A DNA stretch of 64,000 nucleotides from Daucus carota subsp. sativus (lineage: Eukaryota > Streptophyta > Magnoliopsida > Apiales > Apiaceae), in NCBI RefSeq assembly GCF_001625215.2, contig NC_030384.2:25842527-25906526 (forward strand), read 5' to 3'. The notes under the pieces are model-generated. The model was not told where the DNA came from. It searched no databases and saw only the letters and a list, made by a program, of their open reading frames with translations. Below are positions 1 through 11,806 of the stretch, piece by piece; positions within the stretch are counted from its first letter, which is position 1, and every line of letters starts with the position of its first letter. Made by a program: the position numbers and the translations under genes.

Positions 1-310
1 TCAACGAGATCGCCTAAAATAATCAATTAAAATAATAAAAAATATTTGTTATGTAAAATTTGTTAAAGCTATAGGACACTACGTGCACTAGTTTTTTTTG
101 TCACAACATACTTTCTCGTATAACTTATGTGCACTAGTTATATTGATTAACTATATTTCAAAAGTAGTATATTATTATTATTTTAAATTATTGTAAATAA
201 TATATATCACTTGAATATGATAATAAATATTGTAGATTATCTTACAGATCTCTAAAAGTTCGACAAGCCATAACAAACACCAGGGTTAACTAAAATCATA
301 GATAAAAGAG
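1..310. repeat. Diverged MITE-like repeat, truncated by window start
   Basis: AT-rich non-coding sequence. It shares an ordered series of short blocks with the better bounded Tourist-like element at 7613-7988: a TATTATTATTATTTTAAATT-like block, then ATATATCA, then ATGATAATAAAT, then TTACAGA and TTCGACAA. The left end lies outside the window, so no terminal repeat can be checked. It looks like an old copy of the same non-autonomous family, judged by eye only. Confidence 0.4.
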
Positions 311-1240
311 ATGTCACATTAAAATTGTTTATATATACTCTCTCGTCCTATTTATTTTTATACGATTTCCTTCTTGGAATGTTCCATCATTTCTATACAT
401 TTCGAAAATAGTAACTTTTAATAATATAAAGCACTATTACATCCACTATTTTCTTGCATTATCTCCATCTTATAATAATATACACACTATTACACCTATT
501 ACTTTCCTCCACTATCTTAAATCTATTATTAAATATAAACGAGTCTCACCACTTTACCCAATTTTCATTCATCTTACTTATTTTTATATTTTTTGTTGGT
601 TTCGGTATCCAGATCCAATGTATATAATTAGTTGGGAGGGAGGGAGTATATAATTTCAATATTTTTTATTTATAATGTATATTAACTAATTTTAATCATC
701 CTGACAAAAAAAAAGTAATTATAGTCAAAGGATGGGAAACGCTCTAAACTTAAGTCCCATATCTGATTCTGTCAAAAAATAAAAATAAAATAAGTCCCAT
801 ATCTGACATAACTGGTGTGTCCAACTAAAAACTGTAGAACAACTATTCCTAAACATAAGGTATGTACTGCAAGACCGATTTGTTCCCACAAATTTTAATG
901 ATCGTACACATGCATGAATCTAGCTAACACCTTTTTGAATAATTCGACAAGAGTGTACGTGAAATCCGTGGGTGTTAAGTTGTATGCACGTGGTCCATTG
1001 TATATTACTCATACAGTAATTCCTTTGTTTAGTGAAGACTAAAATAAGCCCCTCCACTGCCACGACGGATTTAGATTAAGTGGCTCTTGTAAAAGTCCAA
1101 GCGATTTTCCCCTGTTTCTCACCAGCTTGACCCGTTACACGCTCCCTCACGTAGCCTTTGCTGACCAGTCTCCAACTCACTTTCACATCACAAATATATT
1201 ATACCGGTAATCACATACGTCTTTCCCACTTGCCAATCCT

Positions 1241-1248
1241 TATAAATA
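1241..1248 (+). promoter_or_regulatory. TATA box of the ZAT-like gene
   Basis: TATAAATA lies 69 bp upstream of the ATG at 1317, with CCAAT at 1233-1237. In-frame upstream ATGs at 1158 and 1248 lie upstream of, or overlap, this box, so the ATG at 1317 is the likely start. Confidence 0.6.
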
Positions 1249-1316
1249 TGCAACACAAACACAGCATTCTACTCATTCTACCACACATTGCAACACATTT
1301 TACAATTTCCACTAAG

Positions 1317-1802
1317 ATGGCAACGAAGAGAAGCAGAGACAATGAACAAGAGGCAGTAGCCATGGCCAACTACCTAATGATTCTTTCGGGTATCGGAAAA
1401 TCGGATAATCTCCCGAGAGGCCGTGTGTTCGAATGCAAAACATGCAATCGGCAGTTCACATCATTCCAGGCCTTAGGAGGTCACTGCGCGAGTCACAAGA
1501 GGCCCAAGTTACTGGCAGGAGATCTTGTTAAACACGTAGCGGTGAAGCCAAAGACGCACGAGTGCTCGATTTGTGGAGTGGAGTTCGCGTTAGGCCAGGC
1601 GCTGGGAGGACACATGAGGCGCCACCGAGCAGAGATGGAGAGCCATTCGAGTAGTACTAATGCAAGTGATGCAACTGGGAGTCATGAAATGGTTGTGAAA
1701 GAGGTGCCTGTTTTGAAGAAGAGTAATAGTAGTTGTAAAAGGGTTTGGGGTCTGGATCTGAATTTGATGCCCTATGATAATTATCTCAAGTTAGGATGGT
1801 AG
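1317..1802 (+). CDS. ZAT11/ZAT12-like C2H2 zinc-finger repressor, intronless
   Basis: A 161-residue protein of the plant C1-2i (ZAT) class, DNA-binding repressors in the nucleus that usually respond to stress. Seen directly: a leucine-rich N-terminal box (ANYLMILSG, about residues 17-25), two C2H2 fingers (about 40-60 and 80-100) each with the plant QALGGH motif, and a C-terminal EAR repression motif (LDLNLMP, about 145-151). Basic residues near the N-terminus (KRSR) could serve nuclear import. The frame is open upstream to 1158, but the TATA box at 1241 favours the ATG at 1317. Length and lack of introns fit the family. Oddity: finger 1 reads GGHCASH where most ZATs have GGHRASH. A broken second copy is at 38530-38804. 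The exact orthologue (ZAT11, ZAT12 or ZAT18) is uncertain. Confidence 0.9.
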   Translation: MATKRSRDNEQEAVAMANYLMILSGIGKSDNLPRGRVFECKTCNRQFTSFQALGGHCASHKRPKLLAGDLVKHVAVKPKTHECSICGVEFALGQALGGHMRRHRAEMESHSSSTNASDATGSHEMVVKEVPVLKKSNSSCKRVWGLDLNLMPYDNYLKLGW

Positions 1803-2668
1803 ATACTTTAGTTTTTTACTTTGATTTACTATTGTTTCATTTTTCTTTCTGATAGATCTTCATTCTTCTTTTAGTTAGTGAAACGATTCTTTTATTTGTT
1901 CATGTACTTGGTTGCTGAGATTATTTTATCTGTATTGATCTTGGTATAAAGGTTCTTGTGTGAAATTGGTTTCATCATTTTGAAAGATTGTCATCTTTAA
2001 TGATATCTTGTTTTTGTTATACTTTTTGCTCATTTGGACTATGGTCGATTGAGGATGAAAATCAAGAATAAGCCAAAATAAAAGAAAATCAAAATGAAAG
2101 GTGAAAAGAAAAATTAAAAAGATCAGGGTTGATGTAAAAATAAGAGAATATTTTTCTGTGGTCTTTACACCAAAATACTAAGGAAAATGCAACATTCACG
2201 GAATAAGTATGTGTTAACTTATGATGATTGGAATGTGCAAGTGTCTATGCATTAACAGCACCAGTTAAAAATTACCACCTCAATTGTCATGTCATTTTGT
2301 ATAAAATATTGTATTTATTATAAAAATATAAATAAAATTTGCAAAATCTAAAAATTCTGAAACCGACAATAAAAAAATATGTTGAACGGTTTGAACACGG
2401 ATTCAATGAGGTTGGCTGCAAAGTGTTTTTGTGGATTATTTTGTTACAGGTTTTAGTTGTTGTTTCCGTGCTTTCTCTGTATGGTTTTGTATGCAAAAAA
2501 TCAACTGCATCAAGTACAGGGGTAATAGGGGGTTATAAACTGAAATTGCAGCTGTTAACCCCTTAATCACCTCACGGTAACATGGTTTTTTAACGGAATA
2601 GTGTGCGGTCGAATTTACTAATTGGCCAAAGTGTAGGGTTACAAAGTGCTCTAATAATTAACCCATTC
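1803..2668. other. 3' flank of the ZAT-like gene, no gene seen
   Basis: AT-rich sequence holding the likely 3' UTR of the zinc-finger gene. Short open frames near 2290-2570 show no recognisable domain or codon pattern. Confidence 0.5.
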
Positions 2669-3230
2669 AAGCCGCGTGTATTTTAAGAAGTATATAAGTT
2701 TCTAGGAAATCAGGCCATGCAAGCAAATATGAAACTCTGCAACTGCAAGTATTTTCGCAAGTGCTGTTGTACAAATTGCAGGGAAGATGCAGTGCACATA
2801 AGTTGTGTGTAGAGATTCTAGAGAAGGTGAAAGGAGAGTCTTCAAGGGCTAAAACGTGTTGTGCGAAAGTCATTTTTTCAAAGTCTTTGCTACTAGGGTC
2901 TATATGCTTTGCACGGACAAAATTGATGTTGAAGCAGCCAAAAAAGCAAAGTTCGTTCTTACCTTCCCAGGTATTGAACATTTGTACTTCAGTTTTTCCT
3001 CAACTCCGGAAATTTACTAAAAGATTTTAAATTAAGATAATTAAATTTGTTGAATTTTTGAGACTTCATGTTTTGATTATATTCTAGAATTAGTATGTTA
3101 TTATTATTTTACGTTGTTACAACTGAAATATATCAATATGATAATAAATGGGGTGAAATTTTCCTTCACAGTGTTCAGGATATCTAACATCACAAAGGTT
3201 AGCTAAAATCTTCATCCTCCATGAAAGTTC
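2669..3230. repeat. Duplicated non-coding or relic-exon segment, copy 1
   Basis: This stretch is repeated at 6740-7265 with high similarity and a few small indels. Both copies lie just downstream of a minus-strand CYP81 copy, so they belong to the P450 duplication unit. Open stretches occur on the plus strand (for example CTDKIDVEAAKKAKFVLTF, from about 2909) but they are interrupted, and the frame differs between copies. I recognise no protein family. It may be the relic of an unrelated gene carried along. Confidence 0.6.
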
Positions 3231-3632
3231 AGCCCAAACAATTTATCATATGATGAATTTTGGATACAGCAATATTTATGCAGTTAACTTTTAATTCATT
3301 CGTAGTCAGCTAGATAAGTACTTATCTTTGTCGGCAACAATCCACATATGGCTAGATAAGTGCAATCCACATATGGCTAGATAAGTGCTTAGACAAATTA
3401 GAGATATGAAATGTTTAACATGCATGTTGGTTCAATTAGACAGGCAAAAAAATAACGAAAGGTATTCCTCTGTTCTAATTATGAAGAGCTCAATATATAA
3501 GTGTTAAGCCGTTAACTGTAGCTTCAAGGCTGAAGGGCACAGCTAGGGACTTTCTGGTGCGCAGTAGCTTCAAACCAGAAATTTGTTTATGATGTCGTAT
3601 TAGTAGAGAAGTAGTACTAACTTTTTGTAGCT

Positions 3633-4241
3633 TCAAACCCGAAGTTTGTTTATGATGTCGCGGCTTCTGCACATAGCTTCAAGTGGCTCGAGTTTAGGCA
3701 TAGTAAGTCCTCTTCCTTCGGCCAAATCAACCTCCTTCACATTAGTTCTCTTCCACTCAAAACATTGTATTAACGAGGCTAAAGCCAAGCCAACTACACG
3801 TTGGGCAAGTCCAGATCCAGGGCAAGACCTTCTGCCCATACCAAATGGCATCAACTTATATGGCTCAGATATTCCACTTTCAAACCTCTCTGGCTTAAAA
3901 CTTAAAGGATCATCCCACACCTTTGCATCCCTGTGAATGGACCATGCATTGACCAATAAGATGGCGCCTCGTGGCACATCATATCCCTCAATTTTGCAAT
4001 CAGCTGATGACTCATGAGGCACCAACAATGGTGCTGCAGGATATACACGGAAAGTCTCTGAAATAATATTTCCTAGATAAGGCAATTTAGATAAATCTGA
4101 TTCCTCCACCAAGCGGTCAAGTCCAAGAGCACTGTCTATTTCATCTCTCGCTTTCCTGAACGCATAAGGATTATTGAGCAAAAGAGACATCGCCCATTCA
4201 ATTGTAACGACTGATGTGTCTGTTCCGGCAAGTATCATAAC
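3633..4241 (-). pseudogene. CYP81-type P450 copy A: exon 2 only
   Basis: A clean exon 2 of a CYP81-type P450: 202 codons plus stop, with the I-helix AGTDTS, K-helix ETFR, the PERF segment and the heme loop [10 protein letters not shown]. The exon starts after an acceptor (GATGCAG) and would begin V-M-I-L-A-G as in the intact copy D. No exon 1 follows: homology to the intron of copies B and C runs to about 4609 and then stops in unrelated sequence. The copy therefore lacks the membrane anchor and the N-terminal half and should be non-functional. One residue is missing near the PERF region relative to copies B and C (GISEP versus GISAEP), which is not harmful in itself. Confidence 0.85.
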
Positions 4242-5027
4242 CTGCATCAGTAAATCCTCTTTGAAATCACATCTAACAATTCATATGGCCAGGATGACAA
4301 CAGAGGATAAGCCCTTACCATCAGGGCTATCCAATTGCGCTCATTTATCCCCTTAACTTACTTTTGCAATTGAATTTAAATGTCTTTCTAGCTTATATCT
4401 TTTTATGAACTTGAGATAACATGCGAAAAACTAACTTGTAAGTTACCAGTTATGCTAATAAGTTATCTTGTTTACAAAGTTTTGTATTAATATGGCGAGT
4501 GTTAAATGCTAGAATAATTTAGAGTAACTACAACTATTTCTCATATGTTGACTAATAAATTTTTTTTCTAAAAGCTTCAAGGAAGATCCTGTTACTGATT
4601 ATATGTACCATAGTTACAAGGAAACGGGTACGCCGCCACGTATCCCGAACCAGTTCGTTCGACCCGGAACACGGGTCGTATCCGACCCAGATCGCCATAA
4701 TTCGCGTCCGGTTCGTCAATTCCGGCGATCCACACAAACTCCGACAACCAAGTCTTTTAGAACAAAAAGAAAAAGATGAAGAATAACAGAGAGAGCGGGT
4801 ACACTGTCACAAGAAGACACATAGTTCAGATGTAACATCAGATGATACTGGCTTTTCGTTTGATGTGTTTGTACGCATAGAAGAAGAAGAAGAAAAGGAG
4901 CGAAGAAGAAAAAAAGCGGTGTGCTGTGTGTGTATATCTGTATGTATACGTAACACAATGGGCCACCAATCCATACATGTGTTTGGGCTTTCAATCTCCA
5001 AGCCCAACCGCAAATATATGAAGTTTA

Positions 5028-5494
5028 GAGGGATGTATTGGATTGGGATTTTAAAGCATTTTTTTTTTGCATTCATGAAATCCGAGGGTATTCGATTGGG
5101 ATTGTTTAAAATCCATTAAAATCTTGAGGTATTCAATTAGGATTTTAAACTATGCTACAAAATCTAGTGGTATTCAATTGAGATTATAAATTATGCTTTA
5201 AAATCCGATGATATTCAATTGAGATTGTTTAAAATCCATTAAAATCTGATGGTATTCAAATGTTGATGGATTTTTTTTTCATTTCATAAAATGATGGATT
5301 TTGTGGCATTCTTCAGTGTATTTTAAGTTATTTGAAATCCCACCAAATTCAATGGGATTTTGAAGCATTGTACCTAAATTCTATCAACTCTGCGACATTT
5401 CATCAAGAATCCGCAAAAAATTAAAATCCCATACAATCCATTAAAATCCATAGACTAAAAACAATGCATTAAAATCCCAATCGAATACACCCTC
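5028..5494. mobile_element. MITE with long imperfect terminal inverted repeats
   Basis: The left end GAGGGATGTATTGGATTGGG is matched in inverted form by the right end, which reads CCCAATCGAATACACCCTC. The interior is built of repeated blocks of GTATTCAATT followed by GGGATTTTAAA-like sequence, so the element could fold on itself. No coding capacity. A clear target-site duplication was not found (TTA on the left, GTA on the right), so the superfamily is left open. Confidence 0.7.
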
Positions 5495-5770
5495 GTAAGT
5501 GAAAAATTATTAGTGAGCACTAAGGAAGGAAATAGTGCAGAAATAATTTAAAAACAAACACGCGACAACTGACAATTAATTTAAAACCAAAAAATATATA
5601 TGCTAAAATGCTTGTACGGGTCAAAATAAACCAAATTCACGATAACTCAATAAATGAGACAAATTAAGCCCTCAATTAGAGCACGATTAACAAAACTTGA
5701 ACTCTCAATTAAGAGACAATTAAGCCTCAATTAAGGCACAAATTAAGAGACGATTAATGCTCTCAATTAA

Positions 5771-6143
5771 GAGCAAGTCCAACAGTGTCCTGGTTGGAGC
5801 CCTAAATATAATATAAAAAATTATGTCCTAGTAGTATAGGACATATTCTACTAACTTCAACTCCAACAATGTGCCTTATTTTCACTATATGTTTAATATT
5901 TTATTATTAAAAGTTCACTTTCATCATTAAAAAATAATATAAAGTAGAGAGAGAAAGAGAGTGTTGGTAAGAATTTATTATAAAATATGGGATAGGGTAA
6001 GGAGAGGGTGCCTCAAAAATAGGGCTTGAATGGGTTGTCTTAGTGATATAGGGCATCACTAGACATTGTTGGATCAAGTTTTTTCATTAAATGCCCTATA
6101 TTATGACTTAAGACACTAAATAGGGCAACTATTGGACTTGCTC
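5771..6143. mobile_element. Tourist-like (PIF/Harbinger) MITE 1
   Basis: 373 bp bounded by GAGCAAGTCCAACAGTGTCC on the left and an inverted match (ATTGGACTTGCTC) on the right. It is flanked by a TAA target duplication (5768-5770 and 6144-6146). The 3-bp TAA duplication with GAGC-type ends is characteristic of PIF/Harbinger-derived MITEs. No open reading frame. Confidence 0.8.
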
Positions 6144-6739
6144 TAAGGCATAATTAACGCTTTCCATTCTGAAACCGACTGATCCCGGAACAACGGTCGT
6201 CACCGTCATCGTCTTCGGACACCGCCGCGGTCCTAGCTCTCCAGCACGAGACTGAGCCAACACCCGATATCATAACACAAATCAATCTCCGTCATTGAAT
6301 AAAAATCCGCCGGCCTACATTCATCTGATGACAACATAAATTGAAAAGCGAGCCGCTGATGAAGGTAAAAGAGTGTTGGTTGGGAGGAAACAACGAAAGG
6401 AGGGAGGGCGGAGTGTCGTCCGGCATTTCACGCCAGCAACCGCTGGGAGAAAGGGAGAAGGCAGCAACGAGGGGAGAAAGAGAGGAGAGAGGAGGGTCGC
6501 GTGTGTTCTGGGGTCGTGTGTGTGTGTTGAGTTTGTTTATGGTGGTAGGAAGGTCGGGATCGGCGGAGACGCCGCCAGGCGGAGGGCAAGTAAACCCACT
6601 TATTTACAAATTCTTAAATATAAAAAGATTTATGATTTGATGTCAGAGTTTGGACACATTTGTTCACGGTAATTCTTGTTTCACACGTCGTCCATTGTTT
6701 TGATTATTTTGGTTGGGACGATATTTATTCTAGCATTTA

Positions 6740-7265
6740 AGCCGCATGTATTTTTAAAAGTATATAAGTTTCTAGAAAATCAGGCCATGCAAGCAAATAT
6801 AAAACTCTGCAAGTATTTTCACTTGTGCTGTTGTAGAAATTGCAGGGGAGATGCAGTGCACATAAGTTGTGTGCAGAGATTCTAGAGAAGGTGAAAGGAG
6901 ACTCTTCAAGGGCTAAAACGTGTTGTGCGAAAGTCATTGTTTCAAAGTCTTTGCTTCTATATGCTTAATTGCACGGACGAAATTGATATTGACACACTCA
7001 AAAAGGCAAATCTCGTTCTTACCTTTTCAGGTATTGTACCTCTGTACTTCAGTTTTTTCTCAACTCCGGAAATTTACTAAAAGATTTGGAATAAATAAAT
7101 TCTTTGAATTTTTGAGACACAATGTTTCGATTATATTTTAAAGTTAGCACGCTATTATTGTTTTATGTTGTTATAAATGAAATATATATCAATATGATAA
7201 TAAATGGTATGAAATTTTCTTGCACGTCTTCAAGATATCACCATCGCGAAGGTTAGCTAAAATCT
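6740..7265. repeat. Duplicated non-coding or relic-exon segment, copy 2
   Basis: Second copy of the segment at 2669-3230, again just downstream of a CYP81 copy. Small indels shift the plus-strand reading frame relative to copy 1, which argues against a conserved protein. Confidence 0.6.
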
Positions 7266-7612
7266 GCATCCTGGATAAAAGTTCAGCCCAAACAATTTAT
7301 CATACGATGAATTTTGGATATAACAATTGTTGAGCCATTAAAATGGAGGCTCTCTTCTCTCATTTTCCAACCCCTCTTCTCCTCAGATATGAGCTTTGTA
7401 TATATAGCCCTGTCGTGCGTGTGATCTCTTCTGCATCTACTTGTTTTGGGCTTTCCTTGGGCTTTTGTGGTTTTGGGCTGGAGGTCCAAAGGTGATCGGG
7501 GCTTGAGGCCCAACAACAATATTTATGCTGTTACCTTTTTATTTATTCGCAGTCGGCTAGATAAGTATATCTTCGTCAGTTGGCAACAACTTAAAGATAA
7601 GATAAGCGTTTA

Positions 7613-7988
7613 GAGCATCTCCAACGGTGTTGGCTATAATCGTTGGCTAAATTGGACATATTATGTAAAATTTGCCGAACCTGTAAGACATTTTGCTTCA
7701 ATGGTACTGGCTATATTAGTTGGCTACAATTTAAAAATAGTATGTTATTAATATTTTAAATTGTTAAAATAGAATATATCAATTCAATATGGTAATAAAT
7801 GATGTACAATCTTCTTACAGACATGTAGAGCTTCGACAAATTTAGCCATCCATAGGAGGTTGGCTAAATTTATAGACAACAGCTTAGCATGGTTGGAGTT
7901 GAGTTTTTGGACCTGTTGGCTAAATTTTTTTATTTTAAGTATGACAACTCACCTTTTAGCTAAGAGATTTAGATAGTTGGAGATGCTC
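7613..7988. mobile_element. Tourist-like (PIF/Harbinger) MITE 2
   Basis: 376 bp with ends GAGCATCTCCAAC and GTTGGAGATGCTC in inverted orientation. The flanking target duplication is TTA (7610-7612 and 7989-7991). It is non-coding and lies just downstream of P450 copy B. Confidence 0.82.
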
Positions 7989-8272
7989 TTACACAAATTA
8001 GAGCTATGAAATCTTTAACATGCATGTTGGTTCAATTAAACAGGCAAAAAAAAAAAACGAAAGGTATTCCTCTGTTCTAATTTATGAAGAGCTCAATGAG
8101 TGTTAAGCCGTTAACTTTACCTTCAACCAGTACTTATTAGCTCTTTTTAAGTTACTACATATTCTGGGGGACGGGGGTAACCCAGGTTACAGGCATATCG
8201 GTAACGTGAAGGCTGAGGGGCAATGGTAGGAACTTTCTGGTGCATGAGTAGTACTCCTACTTCTTTGTAGCT

Positions 8273-10151
8273 TCAAGCCAGAACTTTGTTTATGATATCG
8301 CGGCTTCTGCACATGGCTTCAAGTGGCTCGAGTTTAGGCATAGTAAGTCCTCTTCCTTCGGCCAAATCAACCTCCTTCTCGCTAATTCTCTTCCACTCAA
8401 AACATTGTATCAACGAGGCTAAAGCCAAGCCAACGACACGTTGGGCGAGTCCAGAACCAGGGCAAGACCTTCTGCCCATACCAAATGGCATCAACTTATA
8501 TGGCTCAGCTGATATTCCACTTTCAAACCTCTCTGGCTTAAAACTTAAAGGATCATCCCACACCTTTGCATCCCTGTGAATGGACCATGCATTGACCAAT
8601 AAGATGGTGCCTTGTGGCACATCATATCCCTCAATTTTGCAATCAGCTGATGACTCATGGGGGCACTAACAATGGTGATGCAGGATATAAACGGAAAGTC
8701 TCTGAAATAATATATTCTAGATAAGGCAATTTAGATAAATCTGATTCATCCACCAAGTGGTCAAGTCCAAGAACACTATCTATTTCATCTCTAGCTTTCC
8801 TTAACGCATAAGGATTATTGAGCAAAAGAGACATCGCCCATTCAATTGTAACTACTGATGTGTCTGTTCCAGCAAGTATCATAACCTGCATCAGTAAATC
8901 CTCTTTGAAATCATATCTAACAATTCATATGGCCAGGACCTGGGGACAGCAGAGGATAAGCCCTTATCACCAGAGCTATCCAATCGCGCTCATTATTCCC
9001 TTAATTTACTTATGCTATTGAATTTAAATGTCTTTCTAGCTTATATCTTTTTATGAACTTGACTAGCAGTTCAGTTGAGATAACATGCGAAAAACATTAA
9101 CTTGTAGGTTACCAGTTATGCTAATATGTTATCTTGATTAAAAAGTTTTGTATTAATTCGACGAGTGTTAAATGCTAGAATAATTTGGAGTAACTACAAC
9201 TATTTATCATATGTTGACTAATCAAGAAAAATTTAGAGTAAGCGATACTTACTGTCATAAGGCCCTTGATGATGGTATCAGAGTAGTAATGAGGTTCTGA
9301 TTTCTGTAGTGACAGGACAGCAAATGGTCCACCATGGAATTTTTACTCTGACCACGACGATGCTTATAGATGATATCTTCCAAAATCTTGTCCTTCTTTC
9401 TGCTCAGAGCCTCAACACCTTTCTCATAACCATCATAGTCAATCCTCCACCTCAACAGAGGCACAAAGTCCGCAGCATGTGAAACTCCTCCTTGTGAAAG
9501 CACCTTCAATAAAATTTCTCTTGAATACCTTATTTCTGCATGATGATCCTCATCCTCACAAAAATACTTTTCTCCTCCAATCATCCTCGTTATGATATTA
9601 AATGTCAACTCCTTCAAGTAAGATTTTATCTCCACTCTTGCAAACTCATTTTGTGAGTTTTTTGACAATCTTCGTAGAAGTTGGTTGACTTCATCACGAC
9701 GAATAAATAGAAACGTATTTAGTCGAGTGGTTGAAAATATTTCTAGTGTAGCAAGCTTCCGGAGATTTCTCCAGTGGTCACCATAAGGGGACTGGACCAT
9801 AGTTGTGTAATTGTAGCCTATGTGCTTTCCCATAATTAGGCGAGGGCGGTTTGCTAGAATTATGTCATTTTTAGTGAAACATTCTTCAGCAGTAGAGGGG
9901 GATGACACAACAACTAGAAGGCGTGATCCAAAATGGAGTGAAATAATCGGCCCATTCTTAGAGAGGTCATGGAAGGTTCTATGGAGCAAGGGCTTGCCTT
10001 TGAGGAGGTAGAGGTGGCCTAATAATGGAAATTTTGGTTTCGGGCTTGGTGGTAAACGATATGTTTTTGATTTAAAATGAGATTTTGCTGCAAGAAGAAT
10101 GAACAAAAGGGGGAGAGATGCATATAATAAAAGTTGCAAATTCGCTTCCAT
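8273..10151 (-). pseudogene. CYP81-type P450 copy B, two exons with two frameshifts
   Basis: Exon 1 covers 9253-10151 and starts [10 protein letters not shown] with a hydrophobic anchor and a proline-rich hinge (RLPPSPKPK). Exon 2 covers 8273-8885 and carries AGTDTS, ETFR and [10 protein letters not shown]. Intron ends are canonical (GTAAGT donor, GCAG acceptor). Two lesions break the frame. A 5-bp duplication near 9315 (GACAG repeated) shifts the end of exon 1. One extra G in a G-run near 8660 shifts exon 2 just after the K-helix region. There is also a 3-bp insertion (WRIDY versus WIDY) and a one-residue loss (KNGPI versus KNLGPI). Closest relative in the window is copy C. A sequencing error could explain the G-run but hardly the 5-bp duplication. 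Confidence 0.88.
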
Positions 10152-10257
10152 AATATAGCTTGGAGTAAGCTTGGATACTTTTAGGTATAGTATGAGATAT
10201 TGATATCTTCATATATAAATATATCAACATAGATGAAACTAGGCGTAAAACCGGTTA

Positions 10258-10661
10258 AACCAGGAACCTGTTAGAGAATGGCCCTTTCCAGGATCTTATA
10301 TTCTAAGATTCCCCCTCACTCGAGAGCCCATCGAAGAGTGGATCACGGGCGCTCATCTTTGGAGCATTAATTTGCCATTCGTGCCACTATAAATTGTGAG
10401 AATATTGGGGGTGGCAGGGATCGATCTTATATTCTAAGATTCCCCCTCACTCGAGAGCCCATCGAAGAGTGGATCACGGGCGCTCATCTTTGGAGCATTA
10501 ATTTGCCATTCGTGCCACTATAAATTGTGAGAATATTGGGGGTGGCAGGGATCGAACCCGAGTCCTCCGCCAACCTCGCTCTGATACCATGTCAAGGAAC
10601 CAGTTACTCTAAAACCTCAAGGTGTTAGAGAATGGCCCTTCCAGGATCTTATATTCTAACA
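10258..10661 (-). mobile_element. TRIM (tiny LTR element) with an internal tandem duplication
   Basis: Read on the minus strand: a 72-bp LTR (10590-10661, TGTTAGAATATAAG to CCTTGACA), then the tRNA-Met primer site TGGTATCAGAGC (10578-10589). A short interior and a purine tract (GAGTGAGGGGGAATC) follow, then a shortened second LTR (about 10258-10306). The interior contains a 131-bp direct duplication (10292-10422 and 10423-10553). No coding capacity. The 3' LTR has lost about 20 bp of its middle. It sits just upstream of P450 copy B. Confidence 0.82.
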
Positions 10662-10664
10662 CAT

Positions 10665-11160
10665 GATACTGTTACGATAAGTGTAAATATTGTCAGGAGG
10701 CTTTGGTCACAGAGATGTGTCTGAAACACCCTGTCGAATTTGGTGATGCGGGCAGTGACAAGTTATGGTCTTTGTTTTTTCGTAATGCTATTCAAATCTT
10801 ATCCCTTGTTGGTTGTAAAATTATTGGTGCTTCTCAGAGTTGTTGATCAGAAGGCAAAAAATTGTCAGCAAAATTTCAATTGCCTTGTGGTTCAGATGCA
10901 CCTGGCCAGGCTCTCAAATTTCTTAGGGTCAAATCAGGCACATCATACTACTACACAGGTACACATTCAGGGTACAAAGAGTGAAAACTACAAGGAACTT
11001 AATTCACAGTAATAATCTAAATAGATGGGCAATTATAAGAGTCTCTGATTCTGTTGAATAGCACGACATGGAGAACTACATACTACGCAGTGAAGAACTT
11101 AATTTATTTCCAGATACAAGCAGGGAACTTTGTTACTGTAGGAGCCTACAATAGAACCTG
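10665..11160. repeat. Upstream segment of the P450 unit, shared with 36700-37060 and 41220-41480
   Basis: Three places upstream of CYP81 copies share this sequence, for example GTGTCTGAAACACCCTGTCG followed by a GACAAGTTAT block. The later part (about 11085-11160) matches 37810-37900. Open frames here are not conserved among the copies, so I treat it as duplicated flanking DNA, not as a gene. Confidence 0.6.
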
Positions 11161-11806
11161 GAAAATAAATCAGGCTGTTTTTATACTATACTTGGTCACG
11201 TGCTTCCTGTTACTGGATTAGATTTTTGCATGGTAATTCATTTAAAATCATTGCAAATTATATTAGCCTGCCTTTGCTCTGACTCTTTTGGACATCAATT
11301 GATCTGATCTGATTGTAATATGATCAGTATTAATTAATGGGAGAACGGATGAATGCAAGTGGTGTAGTCTTATTTCCGGTGACTCTTTCCCTCGACTCGA
11401 ATTTAATTCAGATTTAGTAGTACAAATTTATACATGTAATTCGTGGCATGCATCAGGGAACTAGCACTGTGATCAGTGATCTATTCCTCTTCTCGAAAAT
11501 TAATATGAGCATGAGAATTGATTAAAGCACCTAATGAATCTGACCTAAACTGTGGTGCTGATATACGGTCTTATCCTTGCATAATTTTAGAACATTTTAA
11601 ATCATTAGATAGATCTAAAACATTACATGAAACAAACAACCAAGACTAAAGCATAATTAAACCAGTACACAGTCCGTACTAGTTTACAACAAGAGACGAT
11701 ATGACAAGTACTTCTAGACATAATAAGGCCTTTAGTAACAGAAAACACGCACTGCAGACTGCCATATATAATGATTCTAGGGTGCGGCTGATCCTGTGAC
11801 TTATAA

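Larger units (their letters stand above)
4610..6735. other. Segment replacing exon 1 of P450 copy A
   Basis: About 2.1 kb between two P450 repeat units. It holds two MITEs (5028-5494 and 5771-6143) and two stretches of higher GC (4610-4760 and 6160-6590) that resemble the edge of a gene or transposon but match nothing I can name. Open frames at 6341-6672 are low-complexity and rich in R, G and E, and are not convincing genes. Confidence 0.4.

Noticed and set aside
2287..3030. Several short frames on both strands at 2.3-3.0 kb
   Set aside because: Frames are not conserved in the second copy at 6.7-7.1 kb, and no start, signal or domain supports them.
6341..6672. Two overlapping 99-codon plus-strand frames
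   Set aside because: Low-complexity R/G/E-rich sequence from a purine-rich stretch, with no homology recognised and no promoter.
10740..11012. 90-codon plus-strand frame upstream of P450 copy B
   Set aside because: The matching sequence upstream of copies C and D does not keep the frame, so it is duplicated flanking DNA.
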